DNA from: Denitratimonas sp037478135
Lineage (GTDB): Bacteria > Pseudomonadota > Gammaproteobacteria > Xanthomonadales > Xanthomonadaceae
Direction: 5' to 3'
DNA length: 64,000 nt
Assembly: GCF_037478135.1 (NCBI RefSeq)
Contig: NZ_JBBHDV010000001.1
Coordinates: 62,001-126,000 of the forward strand
The notes under the pieces are model-generated. The model was not told the origin of the DNA, made no database searches, and was given only the letters and a program-made list of their open reading frames with translations. The position numbers were made by a program, and so were the translations under genes. Below, piece by piece: positions 52,999 to 62,417 of this stretch. Each line of letters begins with the position of its first letter. Within the stretch, counting starts at the first letter, position 1.

Positions 52999-55443
52999 AT
53001 GGACGCCCGTGTCGTTCCGGTGTCCGCCACCACCTGTTTCCATTGTGGCGAGGCGCTTGGCGGCGATGCCGTATCGCTGAGGATCGATGGCGAGGCGCAC
53101 GATTTCTGTTGCAGCGGTTGCGCCGGTGCGGCCGAATGGATCGCCACCGCCGGCCTCGGCGACTACTACCGCCTGCGCCAGAGCCAGGGCCAGCGGGTCG
53201 ATGCGGAACAGGACGAAGACCTGGGCTTGTGGGACCGGCCCGAAGTGCAGGCCGAGCACGTGCGCCGGGTTGGGGAAAACCGCCAGATCACGGTGCTGAC
53301 CGACGGCATGCGCTGCGCCGCCTGCGCCTGGCTGATCGACCGTGCCCTGCGCCGCCGCGAAGGTGTGGCCGATGTGGTCGCCAATGCCGTCACCGGCCGT
53401 ATCCGGATCGACTGGAACCCTGAAGTCACGAAGCTTTCCGAGGTGCTGGGCGATCTTGCCGCGCTCGGCTACCGCGCCCATCTGGCCCCGGGTCAGGCGC
53501 GCGAGGATGCCCGCCGCCGCGCCCGTCGCGCTTCGATCATGCGCCTGGGCGTGGCCGGGCTGGGCGCGATGCAGGCGATGATGTACGCCGAGGCGGAGTA
53601 TCTGGATTTCGCCCGGGAAATGACGATCCCCACGCGCGATTTCCTGCGCTGGGTGACCTTCCTGCTGTCCACGCCGGTGGTGTTCTATTCCGGCTGGCCG
53701 TTCATTTCCGGCATGTGGAACGAGCTGCGTCTGCGCCGTTTCGGCATGGACACGCTGGTCGCCACATCGGTGCTGCTGGCCTATTTCGCCAGCCTGTTCG
53801 AGACCATCCGCGGTGGCACCCATGTGTGGTTCGACGCGGCGGTGATGTTCGTGCTGTTCCTGCTGATCGCGCGCGAAATCGAGACCGCTGCGCGCGGGCG
53901 TGCCACCGATCACGTCGATACCCTGGCACGTGCGCGGCCGGCCTTCGCGCTGCGGGAAACCGACGCCGGCCGTGCGATCCAGGTGCCGGTGGCGATGCTG
54001 GAGCAGGGCGATATCGTGCGGGTGGCACCGGGCGAAGCGCTGCCGGCCGACGGCATCGCGCTGGAAGCCGGCAGCTTCGACGAGTCGCTGCTGACCGGCG
54101 AATCGGTGCCGGTGGCGCGCAGCGAAGGCGAGGAACTGCGCGCCGGCAGCATCGCGATCGGCAGTACGGCGCGGCTGCGGGTGCTGCGCACCGGCCAGGA
54201 AACGTGGATTTCGCAACTTTCCCGCCTGATCGAACGCGCCCAGGAGGAGCGCCCGGCGATGGCGCGGCTGGCCGATGTGGTGGCCTCGCGTTTCGTGCTG
54301 GCGCTGTTCGTGGCGGCGGCGCTGACCTGCATCTGGTGGCTGCGGCACGATCCCTCGCGCGCCTTCGAAGTCACGCTGGCGGTGCTGGTGGTGGCCTGTC
54401 CCTGCGCCTTGTCGCTGGCGATCCCGACGGCGCTGGCCAGCGCCCACGGCGCACTGGCACGGATCGGCGTTCTGGCGGTCCGGCCGGATGCGCTGGATGC
54501 GCTGGCACGGGTCGATACCGTGGTGTTCGACAAGACCGGCACGCTGACGTGCGGAACGCCGACGCTGGCGGCGGTGGAAGTGTTCGACGGCATCACGCAG
54601 TCTCACGCGCTGGCGTTGGCGCGCGCCCTGGAGCATGACAGTCGGCATCCACTGGCGCAGGTGTTCCGGGGTCATGGCGACGACGAGGACCGGGCCTTCG
54701 GTTCCGAGGTGCCGGTTCAACACATTGCCGGTGCCGGTGTCGAGGCGCAGTGGCAGGGCCGGCGCTGGCGTCTCGGGCACGCGATGTTTGCGGCCGGTGC
54801 GGCCGACGACGGCGCGATCTGGCTCGGCGATGGTGAGCGCGCCTGGGCCCGCTTCCAGGTGCGTGACAGCCTGCGTCCGGAAGCCGCGGCGACCATCCAG
54901 GCCTGCCGTGGCTTGGATCTGACGTGCGAACTGCTCAGTGGCGATGGCCCCGAAGCCGTGGCCGAAGTGGCGGCGGCGCTGGGCATCGAACGTCATGCCG
55001 CACGCCGCACGCCGGAACATAAACTGGCCCGCATTCGCGAACTCCAGCAGCAGGGCCATCGGGTGCTGATGGTCGGCGACGGCATCAACGATGCGCCGGT
55101 ACTTGGTGGCGCCGATGTTTCGGTGGCGCTGCATTCCGGTGCCGCGCTGGCGCATGGCGCGGCGGATTTCGTGCTGACCGCGCAATCACTGACGCGGGTG
55201 CCGCAGGCGCTCGCTCTGGCACGCAAGGCGCGCGCGACGATGCGCCAGAACCTGGCCTGGGCGCTGGGCTACAACGCGCTGGCATTGCCGTTCGCGGCAG
55301 CCGGCTGGGTGGCGCCATGGCTGGCGGCGCTGGGCATGGCGGCGTCCTCGCTGATCGTGACGATGAACGCACTGCGTCTGGTGCGGCGCGCACCGACGCG
55401 CGACACTGCCGTTCCTCCGGCTGTCGCCACGGTGTTGCGATGA
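52999..55443 (+). CDS. ccoI: Copper-translocating P1B-type ATPase for cbb3 oxidase (CcoI/FixI)
   Basis: This 814-residue P-type ATPase exports copper for the oxidase CuB site. The N-terminus has the CcoI-specific cysteine-rich stretch (CFHCGEAL, then CCSGCAGAAEW), and an HMA domain follows with CAAC (Cys106-Cys109). The membrane CPC motif is Cys467-Pro-Cys469 (VACPCALSLAIPTAL), and the phosphorylated aspartate is Asp511 in DKTGTLT. The HP motif SRHPLAQ and GDGINDAPV complete the catalytic core. The start at 52999 is an in-frame ATG near the end of ccoH; TTG 52984 is an alternative. The ccoS start overlaps its stop. Confidence 0.95.
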   Translation: MDARVVPVSATTCFHCGEALGGDAVSLRIDGEAHDFCCSGCAGAAEWIATAGLGDYYRLRQSQGQRVDAEQDEDLGLWDRPEVQAEHVRRVGENRQITVLTDGMRCAACAWLIDRALRRREGVADVVANAVTGRIRIDWNPEVTKLSEVLGDLAALGYRAHLAPGQAREDARRRARRASIMRLGVAGLGAMQAMMYAEAEYLDFAREMTIPTRDFLRWVTFLLSTPVVFYSGWPFISGMWNELRLRRFGMDTLVATSVLLAYFASLFETIRGGTHVWFDAAVMFVLFLLIAREIETAARGRATDHVDTLARARPAFALRETDAGRAIQVPVAMLEQGDIVRVAPGEALPADGIALEAGSFDESLLTGESVPVARSEGEELRAGSIAIGSTARLRVLRTGQETWISQLSRLIERAQEERPAMARLADVVASRFVLALFVAAALTCIWWLRHDPSRAFEVTLAVLVVACPCALSLAIPTALASAHGALARIGVLAVRPDALDALARVDTVVFDKTGTLTCGTPTLAAVEVFDGITQSHALALARALEHDSRHPLAQVFRGHGDDEDRAFGSEVPVQHIAGAGVEAQWQGRRWRLGHAMFAAGAADDGAIWLGDGERAWARFQVRDSLRPEAAATIQACRGLDLTCELLSGDGPEAVAEVAAALGIERHAARRTPEHKLARIRELQQQGHRVLMVGDGINDAPVLGGADVSVALHSGAALAHGAADFVLTAQSLTRVPQALALARKARATMRQNLAWALGYNALALPFAAAGWVAPWLAALGMAASSLIVTMNALRLVRRAPTRDTAVPPAVATVLR

Positions 55444-55733
55444 AGGTTCTGCTGGTGCTGGTGCCGATCAGCATCGTGCTGCTGGGCGTGGCGATCTGGG
55501 CCTTCGCCTGGGCGGTGCGCAAGGGCCAGTTCGATGATCTGGATACGCCGGCGCTGGACATTCTGGCCGATGATCCGCTGCCGAAGGCTGCTGCCGCTAC
55601 GTCAGGTGATGCTGCCGGCAGCAGCCTGATCGACACCCCGCCACCAGCCGACGATGCAGTGGCCAGCGATGTGCCATCGGCTGAATCCGACGCTTCCGCC
55701 GATCCGCCACGTCCGATCCGCAATGCCGATTGA
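55440..55733 (+). CDS. ccoS: cbb3-type oxidase assembly protein CcoS
   Basis: This 97-residue protein has an N-terminal helix (residues about 4-28), the CcoS hallmark WAFAWAVRKGQFDDLDTPALDIL and a stop overlap with ccoI. CcoS is needed for cofactor insertion into the oxidase. The last ~45 residues (Ala/Pro/Asp-rich, low complexity) extend well beyond the usual length and show no domain. The next gene starts inside this tail (11-base overlap). Confidence 0.9.
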   Translation: MKVLLVLVPISIVLLGVAIWAFAWAVRKGQFDDLDTPALDILADDPLPKAAAATSGDAAGSSLIDTPPPADDAVASDVPSAESDASADPPRPIRNAD

Positions 55734-56448
55734 CCTGATCGCACTTGGCGCGGCGCTGATGGCTGGCCTGCTCGGCAGCGTGCATTGCGTGGCGATGTGC
55801 GGCGGGATCGCCACCGGCTTTGCCGCGCATGGCGGCAATGAGCCGGGCGCGGCGTGGAAGGTGGCGCTGACCACGAACCTGGGCCGGGTCTGCGGCTATG
55901 CGCTGGCCGGTGCCATCGTCGGCGGATTCGGCCATGGGCTGGTGGCGCTGTTCCGGGCCGAACACCTGATGTTCGGGCTGCGCGCTCTTGCCGGCGTGGT
56001 GCTGATCATCGTCGCGCTGCGTACGCTCGGCGTGCGTGGTGGCTTCGGCATGCTGGGCCGGATTGGGCAGGCGCTGTGGGCGCGGCTGCGACCGCTGCAA
56101 ACACGCTTGCTGCCGGCCAATACCTTTCCGCGTCGTTTCGGGCTCGGAATGCTGTGGGGCTGGCTGCCCTGCGGGCTGTCCAGCACGATGCTGGTCGCGG
56201 CCTGGTTGCAGGCCAGCGCGCCCGCTGGTGCGGCGCTGATGGCGGTATTCGGCAGCGGCACGCTGGTCACGATGCTGCCACTTTCTTACAGCGGTGCGCG
56301 CTGGCTGGCGCGGCCGGGGCAGCGCCGGATGCTGGGTGGGCTGATGCTGTTCGCCGGTGTGCTGACATTGGCCGCGCCGTGGCTGATGCAGGTGCCGGCG
56401 CTGCATGGCGTGCTCGAAGCGCTGGGCTGCCTGCCAAGCGGGCGTTGA
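55723..56448 (+). CDS. Sulfite exporter TauE/SafE family membrane protein (cco-linked)
   Basis: This 241-residue protein has about six helices. The start MPIDLIALGAALMAGLLGSVHCVAMCGG contains the GSVHCVAMCGG signature (HxxxMC-type) that marks the family commonly found after ccoS and connected to copper handling for cbb3. It overlaps ccoS by 11 bases and so ends the operon. The frame stays open further upstream, but the ATG at 55723 gives the best first helix. Copper transport is a likely but untested role. Confidence 0.86.
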   Translation: MPIDLIALGAALMAGLLGSVHCVAMCGGIATGFAAHGGNEPGAAWKVALTTNLGRVCGYALAGAIVGGFGHGLVALFRAEHLMFGLRALAGVVLIIVALRTLGVRGGFGMLGRIGQALWARLRPLQTRLLPANTFPRRFGLGMLWGWLPCGLSSTMLVAAWLQASAPAGAALMAVFGSGTLVTMLPLSYSGARWLARPGQRRMLGGLMLFAGVLTLAAPWLMQVPALHGVLEALGCLPSGR

Positions 56449-56555
56449 TCCCGGTCGGGAATACACCGTGCAGCCCCGCTGATACCTGATAACGCAACGA
56501 AAGCGGACATGCTCACCCGTTATCAAGCGTGGGCGCAGCGGTTAGACTCGGATGC

Positions 56556-57140
56556 ATGACCTCCGCTCCGCCGCCACCTGTTGCTCCCCATCAGACCGCC
56601 GCCAACGAGGAGCTGCTGCAAACCCTGGTGGATGTGTTCTATGGCGACCTGCGCCGCATTGCGCGGCGTGAGCGTTTCCGTGTCGGTGCCGGGGCGACGT
56701 TGTGCACCACGGCGCTGATCAGCGAGGCCTGGTTGAAGTTGCAGCGCACCGCCACCTGGGAGAACGAACAGCACTTCCTCGCCACCGCCGCATTGGCGAT
56801 GCGCCAGGTGCTGGTGGGCGATGCGATCACGCGCCATACCGCCAAGCGCAACCGTGGGCAGGCACCGCTGAGTCTTGAAGAAGGGCTGGATGCGCCCGAT
56901 GCCGCCGACGACCAGATCCTTCAGATCAACGACGCGCTGGAGCAGCTCGCGCAATTGAGTCCACGCCTGGCGCAGGTGGTGGAATGCCGCTTTTTCGCCG
57001 GCTACAGCGAAGTCGAAACCGCCCGCGCGCTGGGCGTCACCGACCGCACCGTGCGGCGTGACTGGGTCAAGGCCCGCGCCTGGCTCTACCGCGAGCTTGG
57101 CGAGGCTGCACCCGCCACGATGGACGCCGATACCGCATGA
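56556..57140 (+). CDS. ECF-type RNA polymerase sigma factor
   Basis: This 194-residue sigma factor has a region-2-like part (LLQTLVDVFYGDLRRIARRE and LISEAWLKLQR) and a region 4 (LSPRLAQVVECRFFAGYSEVETARALGVTDRTVRRDWVKARAWL) with the typical helix-turn-helix. The AHKR-type promoter-melting motif is hardly visible, as in ECF43/ECF41-like factors without an anti-sigma gene. The start at 56556 is inferred from the length. The stop overlaps the kinase start (ATGA), so the pair is co-translated, which in the ECF43 arrangement means activation by phosphorylation rather than by an anti-sigma factor. Confidence 0.82.
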   Translation: MTSAPPPPVAPHQTAANEELLQTLVDVFYGDLRRIARRERFRVGAGATLCTTALISEAWLKLQRTATWENEQHFLATAALAMRQVLVGDAITRHTAKRNRGQAPLSLEEGLDAPDAADDQILQINDALEQLAQLSPRLAQVVECRFFAGYSEVETARALGVTDRTVRRDWVKARAWLYRELGEAAPATMDADTA

Positions 57141-59548
57141 ACAGTGGCTCGTCCGGTGGGGGTGCCGGGACGCAGCGCTTCATCCGGGTCGAGGCCCTGC
57201 TGGATGCAGCGCTGGATCTGCCGCCGTCGCAACGCGGCGAATTTCTCGAACGCGAATGCGACGACGCGGAACTGCGCGCCGAGGTGCTGGGGCTGCTGGA
57301 TGCGGTGACTGCATCCGAAGGCTTTCTGGAAGCCCCCGCGCTGGGTGAAGACCACAGTGGCCGCGAGCTTGGGCCGTGGCGACTGGAACGGCGCCTGGGG
57401 CGCGGCGGCATGGGTGAGGTCTGGCTGGCGCAGCGCGCCGACGGGCGCTTCGAACAACAGGTCGCGGTCAAGTTGCTGCGCTACCACGACGGCGATGATG
57501 TGCAGCGCCTGCTGCGCGAACAGCGTCTGCTGGCGCGCCTGCAACACCCCAACATCGCCCGTCTGATCGACGCCGGCAGCCTGCCCGATGGCGCGCCCTA
57601 CATGGTGATGGAATGCGTGCGCGGCACGACCCTGATGCAGTATGCGCAAGGGCGTCCGGTCGAGGCGAAGCTGGGCCTGTTCCTGCAAGTCTGCGATGCA
57701 GTCGCGTTCGCCCACCGGCATCTGATCGTGCACCGCGACCTGAAGCCCGAAAACATCCTGGTGCGCGAGAACGGGCAGGCCGTGCTGCTGGATTTCGGCA
57801 TTGCGCGCCTGCTCGATGGCCATACCGGCACCACGCGCGAACTTCGCCTGACTCCGCAGTACGCCGCGCCCGAACAGCTGGCCGGCGAAGAACAGAACAC
57901 GCAGACCGATGTCTATGCGCTGGGCCTGCTGCTGCATGAGCTGCTGACCGGGAAATCGCCCTGGGGAACGCTGATCGGCTCCGGGCCGATCGCGTTGCTG
58001 CAACGCGCGCGTGCCGGCCCGCCGCCCAGCCCGGCCAGCCAGGCGGACACGGCGGCGCTGGCGCGGCGCCTGCGCGGCGATCTGGACGCGATCGTGCACA
58101 AGGCGCTGCGGCCGGAAATGGCGGCGCGATACGCCTCGGTCGAGGCGCTGGCGCAGGACATTCGCCGCCATCTGGCGCATGCGCCGGTGCACGCGCGTGG
58201 CGATGCTTTCGGATACCGCCTGCGCCGCCTGTTGCGGCGCTACTGGCTGGCCGCCGGCCTGACCCTGCTGGCCTTCGCTGCGATGGCGGCGGCACTGGCC
58301 GCGATCTCGCTGGCGCGCAACGAGGCCGTGCGCGAACGCGACATCGCGCAGACCGAAGCACGTCGCAGCAAGGCGGTGCGTGATTATCTGGCCCATATGT
58401 TCCGCGATGCCGGGCAGCACGCCGGGCAGGGCGACAGCCTGACCGCCAAGCAGGTGCTGGACCAGGCGGCGGCACGGGTGCAGGCCAGTTTTTCCGACGC
58501 CCCGGCCACCAATGCCGAGGTGCTGAAGGCGCTGGGCGAGCTGCACTTCCATATCAACGACTACGCCGGCGCCGAGCCGCTGCTGCAACGCTGGTTGACG
58601 CACGAAGTGCAGATCCAGGACCCGGTCGCCGCCGCCGATGTGCGCTTCACCCTGGCGGAAACCCTGCATCGCATGGGTCAGCGTGAAGAAGCCGCGCGCC
58701 TGCTGGCCGAAGCGCAGGAATTCTGGAATACCGACCCGCAGCGTCACGCCGATGTACTGCTCACCTCGCGCATGTTGCAGGCCCGGCTGCAGCGCGAGGC
58801 CGGCGATGTGGAAGCCGCGCTGGCCACATTGGAAGCCGCGCTGCCGCTGCGCTTGCGCCAATCCGGCCGCGAGCATTTCGAAACCGCCGCGCTCTACACC
58901 AATCTGGGGGCCGCCTATATGCAGGCCGGCCGCATCGACGATGGCATTGCGGCCTCGGAGCAGGCACTGGAGTTGTGGCGTGCGCTGAATCTGGGTGCCG
59001 GCAACGATGCGCTGAACACGCTCAACAACCTGGCCGCGGCGCAGTTCCGCAAGGGTGAATTGGCGCAGGCCGAGGTGGCGTTTGCCGAAGCCCTGGGGCT
59101 GCGTCGCCAGCTGCACGGCCCTTCGGCCGCGACCGCCGCACTGATCGGCAATTACGCCCGTGTGTTGAACGGGCTGGAGCGTTTTGAGGAGGCGCTGGCG
59201 CATGCCGAAGAAGCTAGGGACATGGCCCTGACCCACGCCGGCGAGGCGAGCCTGCTCAGCCAGGCCCAGCGCGTGACTGGGGCCGAGGCGCTGCTGGGAT
59301 TGGAGCGTGGAGCGCAGGCGTTGGAAGTGTTGCAGGGCTTCGGTTCGACAGGCGATGCGCCACCGCCGGCGTCACTGCTGCTGCGCGCCGCGCTGGTACG
59401 GGCCGAGGCCCACCTGGTCGCGGGCGAACGGGCCGCAGCGGCGCAGGCGCTGACAGATGCCGATGCGCTGCTCGACACCGGCGGCAGTGAACGCGCAGCG
59501 GCACAGGCGCGGCTGGAATCGCTGCACAAACGACTTCACCCGCTCTGA
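57137..59548 (+). CDS. Transmembrane Ser/Thr protein kinase with extracytoplasmic TPR domain
   Basis: This 803-residue protein has a kinase domain at residues about 83-345 with all catalytic elements: glycine loop GRGGMGEV, Lys112 in VAVKLLR, catalytic HRDLKPEN (Asp201), DFG (Asp219) and APE (AAPEQ). A juxtamembrane arginine-rich stretch precedes one helix (about residues 370-392). Beyond it is a long all-helical TPR-rich domain (DYAGAEPLLQRW, RIDDGIAASEQALELWR, AQAEVAFAEALGLRRQL) that would face the periplasm and bind a ligand or cell-wall fragment. It is coupled to the ECF gene. No PASTA repeats are present. Confidence 0.93.
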   Translation: MNSGSSGGGAGTQRFIRVEALLDAALDLPPSQRGEFLERECDDAELRAEVLGLLDAVTASEGFLEAPALGEDHSGRELGPWRLERRLGRGGMGEVWLAQRADGRFEQQVAVKLLRYHDGDDVQRLLREQRLLARLQHPNIARLIDAGSLPDGAPYMVMECVRGTTLMQYAQGRPVEAKLGLFLQVCDAVAFAHRHLIVHRDLKPENILVRENGQAVLLDFGIARLLDGHTGTTRELRLTPQYAAPEQLAGEEQNTQTDVYALGLLLHELLTGKSPWGTLIGSGPIALLQRARAGPPPSPASQADTAALARRLRGDLDAIVHKALRPEMAARYASVEALAQDIRRHLAHAPVHARGDAFGYRLRRLLRRYWLAAGLTLLAFAAMAAALAAISLARNEAVRERDIAQTEARRSKAVRDYLAHMFRDAGQHAGQGDSLTAKQVLDQAAARVQASFSDAPATNAEVLKALGELHFHINDYAGAEPLLQRWLTHEVQIQDPVAAADVRFTLAETLHRMGQREEAARLLAEAQEFWNTDPQRHADVLLTSRMLQARLQREAGDVEAALATLEAALPLRLRQSGREHFETAALYTNLGAAYMQAGRIDDGIAASEQALELWRALNLGAGNDALNTLNNLAAAQFRKGELAQAEVAFAEALGLRRQLHGPSAATAALIGNYARVLNGLERFEEALAHAEEARDMALTHAGEASLLSQAQRVTGAEALLGLERGAQALEVLQGFGSTGDAPPPASLLLRAALVRAEAHLVAGERAAAAQALTDADALLDTGGSERAAAQARLESLHKRLHPL

Positions 59549-59638
59549 TACCGGATTGTCGTGGCGTCGCGCTTGCAGCAGCCCGACGCACGGTTCAGCA
59601 TCTCGTTGCCGGAGGTGCCGGCATGCAGGAGACAGCAC

Positions 59639-60130
59639 ATGGGAATCAGGATGGCGGCCGCCTTGGTATTGGCCGGGGCGTGTCTGCTCGCCGCGTTGCA
59701 GACGCCGACATTCGCAGCAATGCAGGACGAAGCCGCTGTGCAGCCGGACTACGACCAGTCGCTGGCCGAACGCCTGGGTGCGGATGATTACGGCATGCGC
59801 AGCTATGTGCTGGTGATCCTGCGCAGCGGGCCGACCCCGATGCCGGCCGGCCCTGAACGGGAAGCGATGTTCCGTGGCCATCTCGACAATATCCGGCGTC
59901 TGGCCGAGGCCGGCAGCCTGGTGCTGGCCGGGCCGCTGGATGGCGTGGACGGGCGGCGCGGCATCTTCGTGCTGGCGGTGCCGGACATTGACAGCGCGCG
60001 GCGGCTGGTCGAGACCGATCCGGTCATCGCCAACGGCGAGATGAGCGCCGATTTCCACGTCTGGTACGGCAGTGCCGCATTGATGCAGCTGCCGGAGTTG
60101 CACGGAAAGGTGGCGCGCCGGAATCCTTGA
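59639..60130 (+). CDS. Secreted YciI-like protein
   Basis: This 163-residue protein has a signal peptide (MGIRMAAALVLAGACLLAALQ) and a ferredoxin-like domain of the YciI family in the rest: YVLVILRSGPTPMP, HLDNIRRLAEAGSLVLAGPL, FVLAVPDIDSARRLVETDP. YciI-like proteins are normally cytosolic, so export is unusual. The His/Asp pair in FRGHLDNIRR is retained. The ATG at 59639 has CAGGAGACAG upstream; a longer GTG-started frame adds non-secretory sequence. Substrate is unknown. It may be linked to the neighbouring sigma/kinase pair by position only. Confidence 0.82.
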   Translation: MGIRMAAALVLAGACLLAALQTPTFAAMQDEAAVQPDYDQSLAERLGADDYGMRSYVLVILRSGPTPMPAGPEREAMFRGHLDNIRRLAEAGSLVLAGPLDGVDGRRGIFVLAVPDIDSARRLVETDPVIANGEMSADFHVWYGSAALMQLPELHGKVARRNP

Positions 60131-60176
60131 GCGGGGCGGCGTTGAATCATGCAGCCCGTGAACCGGGCAGCAAGAC

Positions 60177-61439
60177 TCAGAACCACTCGACCAGCGAGAT
60201 GCCCAGCCCGACGTAGGTCGATTTGTGGTTGTAATCAATCAGGCTCTCGCCATAGCCACTGAACACCTGCACATGGCCGCGCAGCGGTCCGTCGAGCGGA
60301 AAGCCCCAGTCCAGTTGCAGCGAACCGCGCGAACGGTCGCCGGTGCGCAGCGAGTGGCGCGCGATCGCGGCCAGTTCGTGATCGCCGTGACGCCAGACCA
60401 GCATCGCGTCGCCGCGCCCGATGTAGTCTTCGATGTCCGGGTTGTTGTCTTCGCGCGAACCTTCCGGCACGCGCCACCACGGCCGTACCACCAGCGCCCA
60501 GTTCTCGCGGTCCAGCCCGATCGTGCCGACAATCCGGTTCCAGCTGCGTGATTGCGGATCGCCGCGCCCGTTGGACTGGTGGTTGATGCCGATGCCGGCC
60601 ATGCGGCCGCTCCATTCGCCGATGTGGTAGCGGTTGCGGAACAGCAGCATCAGCTCCGGCTCGTAATTGGTTTCGCGGAACGGGCGTGATTCGTCACCGT
60701 TGAACATCTGCCAGCGCGAGGTCTGGGTGTAGCCGCCCCACAGGTCGCCGTTGTCGCCAAACAGGTTCTCCACGATCTTGGTCTTGAAGCTGATCTGGAA
60801 CTTGCCTTCCAGCGGCTGGGTGTGGACCGGCTCGGTGACGGTGTTGTTGGGGTTGGCCGAGCTCGGGGCCGGGTTGGTGTCCGAGGCCCAGAACAGCGGC
60901 AGCGCGTAGATCGGCTTGTACGAGCGCAGGTTGAACACGCCGAGTTTGGAATCACGCGCCAACTCCCAGCGCCGGTCCAGCTGCGAGCCACGGCCGGCAT
61001 TGGCCAGCGCGGCGGCCGGGTCGTCCAGCGGCACCAGTTGCCCTGTATCCGGGTTCAGCCCGGCCGGCAGCCATTGCATGATGCGGTTGCGCAGCGCGCC
61101 CCAGCGGCGCGGATCGCTGCTTTGCATGTCGCCGGCATCGGTACTTGCTGCCACCGCAGTTTCGACATCGGTGTCCGTGGACCCGACCCCGATTTCCAGT
61201 TCCGCATGCGCCTGTTGCAGCGCGGCGGCCACGCGCGCGGCGGCATCGGCGGCGCGGGTATCGTCCGGGCCGCGCTGATAGACCGCGTCATAGCAGGCCA
61301 GGCGGTCGGCGGCGGTGGCGATCGCGGCGCAATGCGCGGCGCCGCCGGTTTCAGCGTGAAGGGCGCCACTCACCACCAGCAGCGGCAGCGGCAGCGCGGA
61401 CAGCAGGCTCAGGGAAGGTCGGCTCGGGCGGTGCGGCAT
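60177..61439 (-). CDS. pldA: Outer-membrane phospholipase A
   Basis: This 420-residue precursor of OMPLA is a 12-strand barrel hydrolysing phospholipids that reach the outer leaflet. The catalytic triad fits exactly: His287, Ser289 and Asn301 in GINHQSNGRGDPQSRSWNRI, with the same relative spacing as His142-Ser144-Asn156 in E. coli. The N-terminal signal is followed by a ~110-residue soluble extension with a Cys pair (HCAAIATAADRLACYD) that is missing in enterobacterial PldA. The last residue is aromatic (VEWF), as needed for BAM insertion. It is convergent with the YciI gene and is followed, on the same strand, by nothing further in the window. Confidence 0.93.
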   Translation of the reverse strand: MPHRPSRPSLSLLSALPLPLLVVSGALHAETGGAAHCAAIATAADRLACYDAVYQRGPDDTRAADAAARVAAALQQAHAELEIGVGSTDTDVETAVAASTDAGDMQSSDPRRWGALRNRIMQWLPAGLNPDTGQLVPLDDPAAALANAGRGSQLDRRWELARDSKLGVFNLRSYKPIYALPLFWASDTNPAPSSANPNNTVTEPVHTQPLEGKFQISFKTKIVENLFGDNGDLWGGYTQTSRWQMFNGDESRPFRETNYEPELMLLFRNRYHIGEWSGRMAGIGINHQSNGRGDPQSRSWNRIVGTIGLDRENWALVVRPWWRVPEGSREDNNPDIEDYIGRGDAMLVWRHGDHELAAIARHSLRTGDRSRGSLQLDWGFPLDGPLRGHVQVFSGYGESLIDYNHKSTYVGLGISLVEWF

Positions 61440-61495
61440 GGTGTCGGGAATCGAGGAAATTGGCTGGAACGGGACACGGGCCCAGGCGCCGCGTG

Positions 61496-62263
61496 TCAGT
61501 GCGAAAAACGTTGCGTGCTTTCAGCTGGAACGGCACTGCTGCTGTGCGCGATCGTGGCCAGCACTGCCGGGTCGAGGATCCGCAACTGGCGCCCGCGCAC
61601 CTTGATCACGCCTTCATCCTGCAGGCGGGTGAAGCCGCGGCTGACGGTTTCGATCACCAGCCCCAGATAACGCGCGATGTCCTCGCGGCTCATCGGCAGG
61701 CTGAAATCGGTGCCGGTATGGCCCAGCTGCTGATAGCGCTCGGACAGGCCGTGCAGAAACATCGCGATGCGCTCCTGCGCCTGGCGCCGGCCGAGCATTT
61801 CCAGATGATCCTGATCGCGCCCCACGCTGCGCCCGATCACGCGCAGCAGCTGGGTTTGCAGGCCCGGCACCTGGCGGCTGATGTCGTCCAGTGCATCCAG
61901 CGGCACCTCGCACACCAATGCTGCGCCCAGCGCTTCGGCTTCGCAGCGGTGGCGGCCGCTGCCCAGCGCGTCCAGGCCGATCAGTTCTCCGGGCAGGTGG
62001 AAGCCGATGATCTGTTCCTCGCCATCACTGCTGATGGCCACGGTCTTGAATGCGCCCTCGCGCGCCACGTATAGCGCCTCCAGCGGCATGCCGATGCGGA
62101 ACAGGCGTTCGCGCCGGGCCAGCGGGCGCCGGCGGTGCACGATGCTGTCCAGCTGCTCCATGTCGTTCGGGCCGATGCCGGCCGGAAGGCAGAGCTGCTG
62201 CAGCGAACACTGCGCGCAACTGCGGCGCAGGCGGGCCAGGTCGAGGACGACGCTTTCGCTCAT
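61496..62263 (-). CDS. fnr: Oxygen-sensing Crp/Fnr family regulator (FNR/ANR)
   Basis: This 255-residue transcription factor has the oxygen-labile [4Fe-4S] ligands: Cys16, Cys19 and Cys25 (SCAQCSLQQLCLP) with the fourth at Cys118 (ALVCEVPL), the spacing of FNR. The cyclic-nucleotide-like fold and a dimerisation helix follow. The recognition helix is GLVIETVSR with Glu205, Ser208 and Arg209, the residues that read TTGAT/C. It would activate microaerobic genes. The FNR box before ccoN is its obvious local target. The start at 62263 matches the family length. pldA lies downstream on the same strand, 56 bases away. Confidence 0.95.
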   Translation of the reverse strand: MSESVVLDLARLRRSCAQCSLQQLCLPAGIGPNDMEQLDSIVHRRRPLARRERLFRIGMPLEALYVAREGAFKTVAISSDGEEQIIGFHLPGELIGLDALGSGRHRCEAEALGAALVCEVPLDALDDISRQVPGLQTQLLRVIGRSVGRDQDHLEMLGRRQAQERIAMFLHGLSERYQQLGHTGTDFSLPMSREDIARYLGLVIETVSRGFTRLQDEGVIKVRGRQLRILDPAVLATIAHSSSAVPAESTQRFSH

Positions 62264-62417
62264 TCGGGATGAAGTCCGTGCGGATGCAGGAAATCCGCCT
62301 ACGCTATCGTGCCAGAACCGTCGCCTTACCGAAAATCGGCGCCTGCATGCGATACTTGTCTGCTACGCGGACGGGCGGGCAGCAGGGTCCGGCCGCCCGC
62401 TATTTTCGGAGAGTGGA

